Of a stretch of 64,000 nt of DNA, positions 10,312 to 21,928 are shown in pieces (the stretch's first letter is position 1; every line of letters starts with the position of its first letter). The stretch lies in NCBI GenBank assembly GCA_900312665.1, contig ONZQ02000012.1, positions 917,957 through 981,956 on the forward strand. The letters run 5' to 3'. Source of the stretch: Cephalotrichum gorgonifer. Taxonomy: Eukaryota > Ascomycota > Sordariomycetes > Microascales > Microascaceae. The notes below the pieces were generated by a model. The model searched no databases, was not told where the DNA came from, and saw only the letters and a list, made by a program, of their open reading frames with translations. The translations under genes were made by a program, and so were the position numbers.

Positions 10312-13300
10312 CTAGCGGAGCATCTTGACTACCCCCTCATGCCCTTCCGCTGCTGCATATGATAGAGGGGTCCGGCCATCCCTATCTTTGATATCGATGT
10401 CGACCTTGCCTGTGTCAAGCAGCATCCTCACTACCCGCTCATACCCTCTTGCTGCTGCATGTGATAGAGGGGTCCGGCCATCTCCATCTTTGATATCGAT
10501 GTCGACCTTGCCTGTGTCAAGCAGCATCCTCACTACCCGCTCATACCCTCTTGCTGCTGCATATGATAGAGGGGTCCAGCCACCTTCATCTTTGAGATCG
10601 ATGTCGACCTTGCCTGTGTCAAGCAGCATCCTGACTACACCCTCATACCCTCCCCCTGCTGCATGTGATAGAGGGGTCCGGCCATCTCCATCTTTGACAT
10701 CGATGTCGACCTTGCCTGTGTCAAGCAGCATCTTGACTACCCCCTCATGCCCAGATGCAGCAGCCCACGACAGCGACGTTCTGCCACCACCATCCTCCTT
10801 ATCCACCAGGTTGTCATTTTCGCTGCACCCTAGTATATAGGCAGCCAGTTTCTGTAAATCGTGTCTTGAGATGATGTGCAGCAAACTGGGCTTATCTGGC
10901 GGAAAGCCAAGCTCGTCGTAGCTAACGGCGCTGTACATTTGTGCCCACGATGCCAATAAATCTTCTCTTGGCCAGTCGAGTAGATGTAAAAGGCTCTGTG
11001 GGGATGTCTCGGCTGGTTCACCTTGTTTCGAGTGAGGTATCCACGATGTGGTCGCGTAATCAATGAAAGGGAACCGGGCGGTATCCTCCCAGTCGAATGG
11101 TTTGCCGTAAGAGTGTATGGCCAGCCTGAAGTAGCGAACGCAACTTCGAGAAAGTTGGCAGTGTACGGCGGCAGGGTACACCTTATCGGCTTGAGTTGTT
11201 TTATCCATGGCCGCCGGTCCACGCTCCAGAAAAAAGTCGTTCACGGATTCATGGATGAATCGAACGACACGTGAACTCCCCGAAGGAACAATTTCTGCAA
11301 GGCCACAGCTCAGGACCTTGATCATCGCGTCGACTTTGTCGCTGGTAATGAAGTCATCCGTGTCCTGGCATTCGTCGAGCGTCGTCGCCTTGCAACCAGG
11401 ACCCACTGCCATAGCCCATCGAAGCTCGTCTGGCGTCAACGGCCTCAGTGAGAAGGAAATCCATTCTATGAGCCTCAGTGTGCTGGCCCAGTCCTCTGAG
11501 CCCTGGATGATGTCGCTGTATACGCCTTCTAGTGTTGGGGGGATCCGCTTTATCTCCTTCACAATAGTGGGATGCGATTTTCCCTGGCGTATAAGTCGGA
11601 GAACACGCTTTGCGACCAAACTGGCCCACATGAAAACACCTTGGGCACGGCGGGATATCATCTCTTCTATATGGGCGTGTGAAGGTCCCGCCGTAGTGAA
11701 GCAGCTTTGAACATACAAGCTGATGTCCGCCGTATTTTCTTTTTCAAGGTGTATCGTCAACCCGTCATCAAGCTCCAGAATAGGGTAGTGGCGGCAAGAG
11801 AAGCAAATTCCGAGGGAAGAAGAGACAGAGGGGAATTTTGCGAGCAAGCACTTAAAGTAGTCGATTAACTCGAAGGCTAATTCCTCGCCGCACTCGTCGA
11901 GAGCGTCGATAAAGAGCACGACCGGAAACATTTCTAGAATCCTCGAGATCGCCGACTCGATGAAACGCTGGAGTGTTTGCACATCCCAATTCCACTTCTC
12001 CTCTGGTTTTCCCACTGTTCGTTCTTTCTCTTCGAAATAGGCGATGAGGTCAGGATGGGTACCAGGGAAGCGATTCAGAAGGTTGTGCAGGATGGATCGA
12101 AAAAGACCAAGCGGGGTTCTCTGGAGTTCATTACCACGGCCATGGAAGAAGAAGGAAATGGCTTGCGTGCCGTCTTTGTATAAAAGAGGGACCTGGCGAA
12201 GGGCGTGCTTGAGCAAGGTTGACTTGCCCGATCCGGGATGCCCCTTGATCCAGAGGAGTCCTCGGTGCTGATCCTTCCACTGGAGAAAAGTTTTATCATT
12301 GAAGAGCCACTCGCAGGTCCCATCAGCAGCAGCACTGATATCGTTTGGCCGATCGTCCATGTTCTCAAAGGCAAGAGACTCCCGGCAAGCCTGAGCCGTT
12401 AGGGACAGCGGTTGGTTGAGATCTATGGTAGATATTAGCTACATGCTTTTGCGACAGGTCCAGATTCACGTACTGTGCTTGGCGAACCGTTTGGGGACCT
12501 TCTCTTTTGCTTTATCAATGAGCCACCTCAGTCTCTCCCTGACGATTGTATATTCTACTTGGCCTCTCGACTCGTACTTAACGAGTCCGGAATGATCAGT
12601 GTTGAGGGCGATATTGTCTTCGTCGGCATTGGCCACCAAACCTATGTTGGTGGCCGACTTTTCCGTCACGAGTAATGACGGGGGGCCGGTTTTGAGCCAT
12701 TGTCCGTCTTTATCCTACAGTTTATTAGCGCGGTCACACATCGCTGGTGATACTACCTACCCCCAATGTTGGGCTAAGTACGCGCTCGAAGAAACTGACA
12801 GCCCGATAGTCGCCCTTGCAGTTTTTAGCAAATTGATCTGCTAGCCTCTTGAGGAACGAGGATGGCTCTGCGTCTTTGTCGGCGAGAAGATCTTCGATCA
12901 ATGTCTTGCTCGGTTGGCCTTCAACAAGAGTTCTCAGCTGGTCGTTTCGCAGGCCAAGGTGGGGCACGCCGAAGAAGACGAGACCGTAAGCTGCGTCGGC
13001 GAGTATAGAGTTTTCGTCGTTATGCTTCTTGCGGGCCCGCACAAGCGCCTGCGACCATCAGCAATATGCTCCATCACACCGATGAACAACTGACCTCTTT
13101 TATGACTAGGCCCCCGAGGCTGTGGCCGATGAGAATGATTGGACGGTGGGGGGTCTGAGAATGTTAGCCGGAACAACCAGGGTGTGATAGGCAGTGCGGT
13201 TCGTCTCGTACCCCATCCCTCGAGCGGTAGGCAACTATTTGTTCCAAAAAGGCACTGCCCAAGTCCGCAATGGATTGCTTTGAGAGGCTTCCGCGGAGCG

Positions 13301-16300
13301 TGGTGTCATAGCCGTACAGTAGTACTCGGATGTTAGGTAGGTCCGCGGGCAGGAAGTCGCGCAGCCAGACTTTGTTGCCATAGGGAGATTTCCAGGAGTC
13401 AAGCGGGTGGCTACCGAGCCCGGGGACTGCGATGATGCTAGGGTAAATCAGTCAGTGGATGAAGAAGAAAAGAGCAAGTAGGAGCAAGTAGGAGTAAGTA
13501 GGAGTAAGTAGGAGTAAGTAGGAGTAAGTAGGAGTAAGTAGGAGTAAGTAGGAGTAAGTAGGAGTAAGGGTGGAGGGGAAGGTGGGAGGGAAAAGGGACA
13601 AGAGATGGCCTACTCGACATCTGCACCGCTCGAGAAGGCGTAAAGCGGTGTGATTCCTTGAAACGCACAGCTGTAGGCGTATGGGTAGCCAGCCCCGGCC
13701 TTGCGGAGCAGGGTGTCCAGATCCCCTGGAGAGAGCGATGTTTTAATCGAGACGGTAGCGCAGATATGGTCCTTGTCCTTTGATGCCAATGAATGACAAA
13801 AGAGGGTCGCAGCGAGTTCACGCAGGGAGTCATCCCGATCGAACATTTCCTTGAGGTTGTGGATGAGAGCATCTGCGTCGTCGACCGGGATGTCGTCGAC
13901 TCGGAACGTAAGAGTTTTAGTCTGTTCTTTCTCAGCAGTGGCGGATTCACTCGGACGCATCCGCTGCGATATCCGTTCTTGCTTAGCGGGCTGGGGGAAA
14001 TCGGTCGCTACCATAGCACGGTCAATCGTGCGTTGGAGTCTATCTGACACATCTTCTAGCCTGAGAACATGCGGTATGCCCTCTAGTTCATGACTGCGAG
14101 TAGGCGTTAACTCTGATGAGAGCTGATATCGGACGGAGCCAATAGGCAACGGCATGAACTCACCTGTAGGCGTCATCGGGGGGCGGATTCATTCGTCTTC
14201 TGAAGGCGTCCAGGTCTCGTCGCAGTCGGGTCATATTCTGACCAGAACAGACAGCGTTGATCGTGGAGAGGACCTGGTTATCGCTGGTGTCGCCCTGTAG
14301 ATTGCCTAACTTCATGCTGTCGAGGGAGCTAACGATCAGAAGGGCAATCTGACGGCATTGGCTGCAGAGGGAACCAAATTCAGAGTCTTGGAGACTGCGG
14401 AGATGCTCAACTCTAGGTCGCTGTTGCTCTTGGTCAAGCCGGTCCGTGTAGCTGAGCATATCATTAGAAGTGGCTACTAGCGCCCGTCTAGTAATCAAAC
14501 GTTCTTCGTCATAGACGCCGTATACAGTGATGAGGAACGAGTAGGCGAACTCCATGAAGTAAAATGCGGTCAAGATATCATCCGCACCGGGAGCCGACAG
14601 AAACTTTACCAAGACAGTGTCGCTCGAGATTTTGAATCGCTCATGAGCAAAGGCCGCAAGAGACTCATAGCCATTTTGCGAAAGTACCGTCGGATCCATC
14701 ACTGTGTGCTGATCTACGATTTCAGCCATGTCACCCCAGTCAGACAATCGACTCCCCTCTGGCTCTGCTGTCCGGTCTAAGCCGTCATCATAGAACAAGA
14801 GAGGCTCCGTCGATGCTGACCGCAATTCGAGGATCGTGGAGCGAGTCTGGGGCTTGGGACCTCCGCTATCACTCTCCCCCAGATATTCGGAACAGGGTGG
14901 GTCTGGTGGGTCTAAGGAACGAAGAGCAATCTTCTGCAGGTGCTGACCAACGTGCTCTTCGAGGGTACTCGCAGGGTTCACGTCAGGACAGAAAGGGCAA
15001 TGGGTGATGGTTGGGGACTCTGGGTGCTGGCTGATCTCCGTAATAAAAGGAAGGTCGTCTTCAGCGAAAGTGCCTACATGGTCAGTCTGCATGTGTTGTT
15101 CAAACTCCTCAGGCGTATTGTATACCAGTGGGTCATGGCTTGTCGCGAGGCATTGCCATCTCATAAGGTGGATGTTTCTCATATGCGACAACCACTCTTC
15201 TTTCGTAGCGTATATTTCGGACCCAGTTTCGCAAGGAAAGAATAGGCATACATATGGGGTGAGATCATTTCTAACATGTCTCCTGTATGTATGTGAGAAA
15301 GAAGCACAATGACGAAGAATACCAGAACTTACACCCAGGCTATGTGGTTTTGCGCCACACTGGGTGGCAAAATCAGACAGCAGTAAGGGCATGTAAAGGT
15401 CTCGCCCGTACTAGCCTCCTTCGGGAGAGGTGGAATCTCGATCTCGTCTTTCGGTTTCAGCGGTGTCGAAGCCGGTTTGGATATTTCGGATCTCAGAGGG
15501 GTACGTCTCCATGCCTGAGAACGCAACTCAGTTACCCGACTCTGTGATGCGCCCAGGTCCTCTGTGCGACCAATCTCCAAACCAAGGGTCGGAATGTTGA
15601 CTTTTGGTCGGGAGGCAGCAGGAGATTCCACTCGAGGCAATGATTCGGTCTTCTCTTGTTCCATAGTTGGAAGTTCGATTTCTGGGAAAGACCACCGAGC
15701 TTGCCGTGAACGTCGGTAAAGAATTCGCCTAAGCCGCGTAACCATGGTGTCTACGAGCCTGCCAGCCCATTGTTCGTCAAGGCCGTGGCTGATTTCCTGG
15801 AGGATGTTGGCGAAAATATCGCGCACATACTCTTCTGTCAGCTGGTTCCTCAGATTCGCCCCGGTGTAGTCTTCTAGTTTGAATTTATCTGCGCGTGCGT
15901 TTTGACTGACAATGCTGGCTTTCCTGACCGAGTTTGACAGCCTGTGAAGCCAGTCAATACCCTGATGAATCGACTGCAGGAGCTCGGCTGAGGTCCATTC
16001 CTCAAATAGGTTGGGTGGCGTTTCGGGGATGACGGGTCCAGGAGATATTTTACGGTCGTCAGGGTTGTCGACAGCTCGAGATGCTGTTGTGTCGAGGGCG
16101 TGGCTCTTGAAAAGGATCTCATCAACTATTACTTCCTGTCATTAGCTCGGGACATGGTTGCAGCACAGTGTTCTCTTGAATGGCGATGAGAAGAGCGTAC
16201 GCTGGTCAAGTCGGCAATCGATCGTCTCAAGATGTCTTAGGAATAGATCTTTGAGATGGGGGATCTCTCGTACTCGAAAATCCAAAGAGAGCTGGGTGTC

Positions 16301-16465
16301 TGCAAAGACGCCGATGTTGGAAAGCCACAGCCTGAACCGTGCAAACTCATCTTGTATGCTATCCTTTACGCGATCGGGATCGTCTTCCTCCAAAATCCTG
16401 GAACATTGCTTGAATTTTTCGAAGCATCGCCTGGAACGCTCCCGGATTGTAATATCGCTTGTCAT
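10312..16465 (-). CDS. NLR-type receptor: C2H2 region + SesB-like alpha/beta hydrolase + NACHT + ankyrin repeats
   Basis: I read nine in-frame exons: 16465-16201, 16125-15333, 15282-14164, 14093-13614, 13437-13212, 13154-13095, 13048-12761, 12714-12474 and 12422-10312, giving 1,860 residues. Residues 1-320 are the helical N-terminus common in fungal C2H2 proteins. Residues about 330-460 carry Cys/His fingers (TCPYC, RHVRNDLTPYVCLFFPC, CPFCPDV). Residues about 730-1060 are a SesB-like lipase/esterase domain with the entry motif GITPLYAFSSGADVDIIAVP, nucleophile elbow GHSLGG (Ser 973) and FFGVPHLG. The NACHT domain has Walker A GHPGSGKST (1218-1226) and Walker B VVLFIDALDE (about 1324). Near-identical ankyrin repeats fill residues about 1700-1860. 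Family knowledge: such proteins act as fungal immune or allorecognition receptors in which the repeats sense and the N-terminus executes. The weakest join is exon 3 to 4: the exon 3 frame meets TGA inside a perfect GTGAGT donor, so two genes (C2H2 and SesB-NACHT-ANK) remain possible. Confidence 0.75.
10320..10795 (-). repeat. Near-identical 102-bp ankyrin-coding repeats
   Basis: About 4.7 tandem units of 102 bp (34 codons) at the 3' end of the NACHT gene. The units share long identical blocks encoding VVRMLLDTGKVDIDIKD, and differ mainly at a few codons in the TPLSYAAARGYE segment. The last unit stops after the KMLR residues, in the middle of an ankyrin helix. High internal identity is typical of fungal NLR repeat domains that change copy number quickly. 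The exact copy number in an assembly of such repeats should be treated with care. Confidence 0.85.
13471..13568. repeat. 10-bp tandem repeat (GGAGTAAGTA) inside an intron
   Basis: About ten direct copies of GGAGTAAGTA on the plus strand, the first two reading GAGCAAGTA. The array lies within the 176-nt intron 4 (13613-13438) of the minus-strand NACHT gene. On the transcribed strand it reads as a pyrimidine-rich TACTTACTCC series, compatible with an intron interior. The other introns of this gene are about 45-135 nt, so the array accounts for the extra length. Confidence 0.95.
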
Positions 16466-17115
16466 CGTGATTCAGTACACCGGAGGACATGGACCATGGA
16501 CGGGGCTGAATTGGCGAGCGCGAGAGCAGTGCGGGTTGTCATCCGCTCATTCATGTAGTGACGATGCTTCCCTTGAAGAGCCATGACATGGTGTCTCTCA
16601 ACACTTTACATGTAGTCGTCAAAACCTCTGCTCATACACCCATTGGTGCACTGTCAGCGTCGTCATCTCAGCAGATTGCACCGCCATGCAATCCATCCAA
16701 TGACTGGGGAGCGTGGTGAAAACGTACGTAAATTAGCCAATACGCCATCGACACTCCCTCAAGCCACGGATCCCATCCACGTATAATATAAGCTCGGAGA
16801 CACACACCCACCCCGCACGCAAAGTTGGACCAATCCCAACAGACACCTGTTGAAATGTGAGGCTGGGAAAGAGGGGTTTTGGTGCGCCACAGGCGCCCGG
16901 ACCGAAACACTGAAAGAGAAAAGGGGTAACCAGGAGGAACTCAGGATCAGGATCATCGGCTCAATCAACCAGATCCGTGACCTCCGTTCTAGTCGTTCAG
17001 TTCGTACGTGTATCTCCATTGCGACAAAATTACACACTTTCCGTCCCCGACCCGGATTTTGCTATGAGCCGAACTACCTAAAGTCTAGCCTGATCAGCCC
17101 ATCGCCAAAAGGAAC
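16466..17115. promoter_or_regulatory. Shared divergent promoter region
   Basis: 650 bp between the start of the NACHT-type receptor gene (minus) and the start of the subtilisin-domain gene (plus). This head-to-head arrangement means one stretch must hold both promoters, which would allow co-regulation. I see no gene in it and name no specific transcription-factor site. Confidence 0.5.
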
Positions 17116-20100
17116 ATGATGTTGAGCTGGTTCAACACGTTACTTAGTGGGGACTCGACATCCGGTGAGAACGGCGATCCGGCATATGGAGATTTGGTCT
17201 TATCCGCACTCCCGGTCTTGTATCAAGTGTGTGAGGACCTGTCCCCCACGTTCGAGCTAAGAGATAAGAGGAGTGACTACCTCAAGAACATTCAGTCATC
17301 AGCTCTCGTCCTCAAAGGCCAATTTGACAATATCAAGAGCGCCGACGACTTCGAAAGGTTCGAAGGTCAGATAAATAGGCTGGCAAGCTGCCTTGAAAAG
17401 ATCTTCGACGCACTTCAGGTCCCGGACATCCCGAACAAGGAGAATGTAGGCAATGGATATATGAGACAGTCGTCGTAGCGCGCTAACAGTTTTGCAGGAC
17501 TCGGTAGTCCCCAGGCTTGAGGCTTTGTACAGGGTCTCGAAGAAGGCAGACTGCAAACTCGACCTTTCGCGCTTAGTCAATCTGGACGGCTTGAAAAGTC
17601 TACAGAATCAGTTGGCGCGCCTCACCGACGAGTTGAAGCCGTTTTATTCTGGAAACAACCCTGTCGACATGGAGGACTCCAAACTGCCAAAGGCGTGGCA
17701 GCCACCAGACGAGGGCGGCTGCAATTTTTTCGATCGAGCCTTGGGCGCAATGCTCTGCAAGTGCGGCGCGCATTCCATGCGGACCCTCAGGCTGGGAATT
17801 GGCACTCACAGAAAAGATCTGAAGAAGCCCAATCCCAAGTCTTTGCGTGTCCTCTTCCCCTGGGAGGCAAAGGCCGGGGAGTGGCTGGAGTTGTTTGTCC
17901 ACGACGGGACGTATGTCCGTCAAGTTCTACCTCCATGGCTAGATACACGAGCCAACTAACCTCTCCAAATTAGATCAACGAACATTGAAGTCGTGGGAAA
18001 CGGCGAGCTTTCGAACAGAACCGTTTGCGATTATCTCGCGACTCATCATGTCCTAACCTACCGGCTTGATCTCGTCCTGAGACAAAATAATTTGAGCCGC
18101 TCCGCGAGGGATCCATATGATCGGGATTCCCAATGCCTACAGAAGCAGATTGATCTAAAGTCGTTGCTCTCACACAGGGAGAGGAGTTGGAATGTGCAGA
18201 CCAGCCGGGCCCTTGCCGTCGTTCTTTCCTACACTCTATTATATATGTACGGCGGGTCGCATTTTCGGGGCCTTTGGAGACGGGAAAACATCCTGTTCTT
18301 TCACGACGGGCGTCATATCCCGCTCCAGCCATTTCTCGGCACAATAGCCTCTCCTGCCACTTGGTATAACGACGACTCTGCACCTTCGGACCAACACCAC
18401 AGACACCCGGATATTGTCATGCTTGGAGTCATGCTCCTTGAAATACAGCTGGGACAGCGGCTGGAAACATTTCTCGGTTTGGAAAAGGATATCATGAACG
18501 ACAATGAGTTCTACCTCTACGCATGGAGAGCCTTCCTCCATCCGGAGGCATCCATAATCCCGGAGCGATATCGGGGGGTGATACGAGCCTGCATAAGCGC
18601 CAAGACATTCAACAAGCTGAACAGCGACGACCAGAAAATTCGCTTGGAATTCTTCGAACGCATCATCAAGCCGCTGGACGAGGACATATATGTGTTGTTC
18701 GGAAGACTTGACTTCATGAATTTGGATAAGACTATAGCCAAGAAGTGCGATCTTGCTTGTGGACTACGCTTACCGCTGCCAGCCCTGTTACCCACCGAGA
18801 TATCTTCTCAGGATGAATCCACACCAGACAATCAGGAGGCTGTTCATGCCGAGCAAATGGAGGCTCATGGTCATCAGTATATTGGCGAAATGGACGCAGA
18901 GAGCAATGGAGCGGTGTTCTTTGATGCGAAGACCGTAGTGGACGGCATAAAGTGAGAGCCGACTCTAGTGTCAAGCACTCAGGATAATCTGGCTAACTGA
19001 GGGTGGTTAACGTAGCGAAATATCCCGCTGGCAAGACTGGCTTGGTAAATTTACCAAGTTCAGGCGCCAAATCCTGCCGCAGCCAATAAATCCAGAAAAT
19101 GAGGAGCGGGTGCGGGTCACGATTATCGACACTGGCATCGACGGCTTACATCCTTTCATCCAGTCGGCTGGCTGGTCCAAAGACGACCCAAATGCGAGAG
19201 AACCCCTCTTCCGCAACTTTGCCGATGGGGAAGAAGGTTCTGACAGACATAACCCTATCGATGAAGATGGCCATGGCACGTTTATTGCCGGGCTCTTGCT
19301 CCAAGCTGCGCCTGATATCGAGTTGTCAGTTGCGCGCATTGGCTCAACGCGGGAGGAGATACGGCGGGATCTCAAAGTCGACACAAAAATAAGTAAGGTG
19401 AGACTTGGGTACAACGAGATCGAAAAGTATAAGGGCTCAACAATTCGCAAATAGGCAATCGAGCACGCCATCGAGAAATGGGATGCGGAAATTATATCTA
19501 TATCCTTCGGCAAAAGGAACCCATCCGATGAGCTTCGCGCTGCAGTTGCGAACGCCCTGACAAAAAAAAAGATCCTTTTGGCCGCAGTGGGCAACGGTGG
19601 GGAAACTGAACCGATGGCATTCCCGGCTAGGCGGAAAGGTGTGTTCAAAATCCTCGCCACGGAGATGAACGGGGCCTTACCACCATTTACTTCGGTTCCT
19701 GAGAACAAGGATGACACCTATTGCTTCGCCATCCCCGGTCATCGGGTAGTGTCCACCTGGCCATCGGGCCTTGTTAGTCGAGCAGAGGAAAGTGAACTGG
19801 ACATCTTCTGCTGGGACTCAGAAACAGCCCAGCCACGTTCCGGTTGCCAGCACACAGGCCTCACCCCTTGTGACTGGCGGACCGTCATGTCTGGGACATC
19901 TTTCGCCACTCCAATTGCGGCCGCTCTCGTAGCCCTCATCTACCAATTCTACAACGTGAACAAGGAATCCGAGGCGACCGCAAAATATCTCCAGAACAGG
20001 ACAAAGGACATTTTGAAGACACCAGATGGTATACAGGCCATCTTAAGAGAAATGAGCCGCAGCAACCAGACTCGTTCGTACAACATTCTCGTACCACTCT

Positions 20101-20240
20101 GGGGTAGAGAGAAGCGGATGGAATTCAAAGCCGTCCAAGGAGCCTCGACAGGGTGCACAATCTTGAACGAACAGGGGCAAACAGCGGTACAGTTCTTTGC
20201 TGATAGGCTATCTCAGATCCTTAGGGGTGCTGATATTTAA
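17116..20240 (+). CDS. DUF7580-like + subtilisin (S8) protease, het-Q2-like candidate
   Basis: Five exons (17116-17445, 17498-17910, 17974-18951, 19016-19397, 19455-20240) join in frame to 962 residues. Residues 1-215 are helical and resemble N-terminal modules of fungal HeLo/DUF7580 proteins. Residues about 230-520 look like DUF7580, a degenerate kinase-like fold in fungal immunity proteins (SRALAVVLSYTLLYMYG, NILFF, HPDIVMLGVMLLEIQLG). Residues about 600-900 are a peptidase S8 domain with the triad intact: Asp612 (TIIDTGID), His660 (EDGHGTFIAG) and Ser850 (SGTSFATPIAAA), plus an oxyanion-loop AAVGNGG. There is no signal peptide, so it is probably cytosolic. The start is the first of two adjacent ATGs. 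It lies tail-to-tail with a gasdermin-like gene 332 bp away, the pairing known for Podospora het-Q2 (subtilisin) and het-Q1 (gasdermin). The protease call is firm; the target is inferred from neighbourhood. Confidence 0.85.
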
Positions 20241-20572
20241 TGTTAGAAAACGACGGTGAAATGTGACGGATGTAGCTGCAAGCGCTGCTCCACGGGAGAA
20301 ACTGATGTGGGTGCTGGTGGAGTTGTGTCGACAGCCTGTAACAGGTGCCACCCGCGGGCAATATTGATACCCTGGGACTTAATTATCACCCTGCATTTAT
20401 ATCGGTCCAGCTTTAGGAGTCTTGCATGAAATTGTAATGATTAAAATGAATACTATCACGGCTGCCATCTTGTTAGTTACAGGCACATCCCTCCCTTACC
20501 AACGATACACTGGCCATCAAACCCGAAGCCCTTCCATGGTTGGACATTGGGGGCTTGAACGTGGTGAGATTC
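20241..20572. other. Short convergent intergenic region
   Basis: 332 bp between the 3' ends of the protease gene and the gasdermin-like gene; it must hold both terminators. It contains A/T-rich sequence near 20395-20460. No coding frame or repeat is seen. Confidence 0.5.
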
Positions 20573-21454
20573 TCACCGTTCAGCTTTGATGACCAAGCAG
20601 GGGCTTCCATCCTCGTCAACAGCCTCCAGCTTTACGTCTATCGGGGGGAGTGAGGCCCCAAAGTCGCAAGGGTCTGGCAAGATGCTCTCTATCTCACAAT
20701 TGTCGTTGTTGTCTTCGTCACGAGTGGCGCCGTCGGCAACAGCGCTCCGCCCGCCGACGCAATACATGTCGGCGCCGCCCTGGTCGTCGCCCACTTTGAG
20801 CTTGCCGCGCCAGCCGACCCTGAGCCTCCGTAGACGGTACGCGACGATGTACGACGTGTCCGGCGTTTGAGAGACGGTTGTGGCGTCCGACTTCTTGGAG
20901 CTGGCCTCGCCGCCCGCCTTTGCCCACCCCTGAGGATCGACAACTCCCTCGATCTTCGCCGCTACGGTGCTCTCATCGGAAGTTCCGTCTGCCGCCTCGC
21001 CAGGGAACAGCGCAATCTGAATTCCGGTGATCATATAGACCGTGCTGCCCAGCTTCCCGAGTTTCTTGAGCGCGTCCTCGACTTGCTTGACTTGCGAGGT
21101 CGAGCTAACGTACGACGGATCCTCGGCGATCTCGAAGTATTGGGTTTCCAGCTTGGCGGCCGTACGACTCAGGGTGGCCCCTCCCGTCTTGGAATTGGAC
21201 AGTTGCGCTGTCAAAATGTTGATGACGTGGGTAGATACGCTGATGGCGGTCTCTCCTGAGCCGGTCTGGGCTAGGTTCCAATCACTGGACGGCGAAGTGC
21301 GTGGCTTCAAGGCTTCCGGAAGGGGCAATGGCTTGGCGAGCCGTTCCTGTGGCTTTCGAGGGTTCGTGACGATTTGGCCCAGCTGTATGTAGTCGTCTGG
21401 CTTGTAGATCAATGAGGGCAGGACGAACCAGACCTTCGGCGCTGGGCCGACCAT
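20573..21454 (-). CDS. Fungal gasdermin-like protein (RCD-1/het-Q1 family candidate)
   Basis: An intronless frame of 293 residues, close to the usual size of fungal gasdermin-like proteins (about 250-300). The order of motifs matches that family as I know it: an N-terminal VLPSLIYKPDDYIQLGQIV with a pre-strand PRKPQE, a SVSTHVINILTAQL helix, KLETQYFEIAEDPSYV, STVYMITGIQIALFPGE, and SYIVAYRLRRLRVG. About 65 acidic, variable residues follow and would be the C-terminal segment that keeps the protein inactive. In this family, proteolytic removal of the C-terminal piece lets the N-terminal part form membrane pores and kill the cell. The adjacent gene encodes a subtilisin-type protease with an intact triad, which is the genomic arrangement seen for het-Q1/het-Q2 and for many fungal gasdermins. 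Similarity is judged by eye from motifs only. The alternative is an unrelated fungal orphan family. Confidence 0.7.
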   Translation of the reverse strand: MVGPAPKVWFVLPSLIYKPDDYIQLGQIVTNPRKPQERLAKPLPLPEALKPRTSPSSDWNLAQTGSGETAISVSTHVINILTAQLSNSKTGGATLSRTAAKLETQYFEIAEDPSYVSSTSQVKQVEDALKKLGKLGSTVYMITGIQIALFPGEAADGTSDESTVAAKIEGVVDPQGWAKAGGEASSKKSDATTVSQTPDTSYIVAYRLRRLRVGWRGKLKVGDDQGGADMYCVGGRSAVADGATRDEDNNDNCEIESILPDPCDFGASLPPIDVKLEAVDEDGSPCLVIKAER

Positions 21455-21928
21455 GGTGTGCAGTCTGTTCTCAGATAGACAGGGGTCTTGACCATATACC
21501 TACCACGCGATGGAGATGAATGCTGTAGGGAAATGGGGGTGATGATGCTATTCCCAGAGGAACGAAGGTTCGTAAAGGACAGGAACGTAGGAAAAAAAAG
21601 GAGGGGCTCATATACCGGTTTCGAGGGGGCGGTCCTGAAAGAGGAGATGGACCACATCTCACTCGTCTTACGCGCCCTCCTTGGAATTGAGCGACTAATG
21701 GTTGGCTGACATTACCCGAGCTGCAGACTCGAGTGCTCAAGAATTTCTTTACCCACCTATTAAGATAGTGCCGACTTGCGTTCACCAGGCTGTGCAGGCT
21801 GCATCTGGCGAGTTCAGCTCGCCACGTGCTCGTGCTTGTCACACAAACCAGCCTGTCTAGCCCCAGTCCAACTATCGGAACAATTTATTTTGTCCGCGTG
21901 GAATCCAGGTCTATGCTCACATTCAGAA
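21455..21928. promoter_or_regulatory. Divergent promoter region of gasdermin-like and DUF6601 genes
   Basis: 474 bp between two head-to-head starts (minus at 21454, plus at 21929). Short frames on both strands overlap here without recognisable domains. No specific element is claimed. Confidence 0.45.

Noticed and set aside
13471..13568. CRISPR-like array
   Set aside because: The 10-bp units are contiguous with no spacers, lie in an intron of a eukaryotic gene, and are a simple minisatellite.
19007..19717. 236-codon minus frame opposite the subtilisin domain
   Set aside because: It is the antisense shadow of exons encoding an intact catalytic triad.
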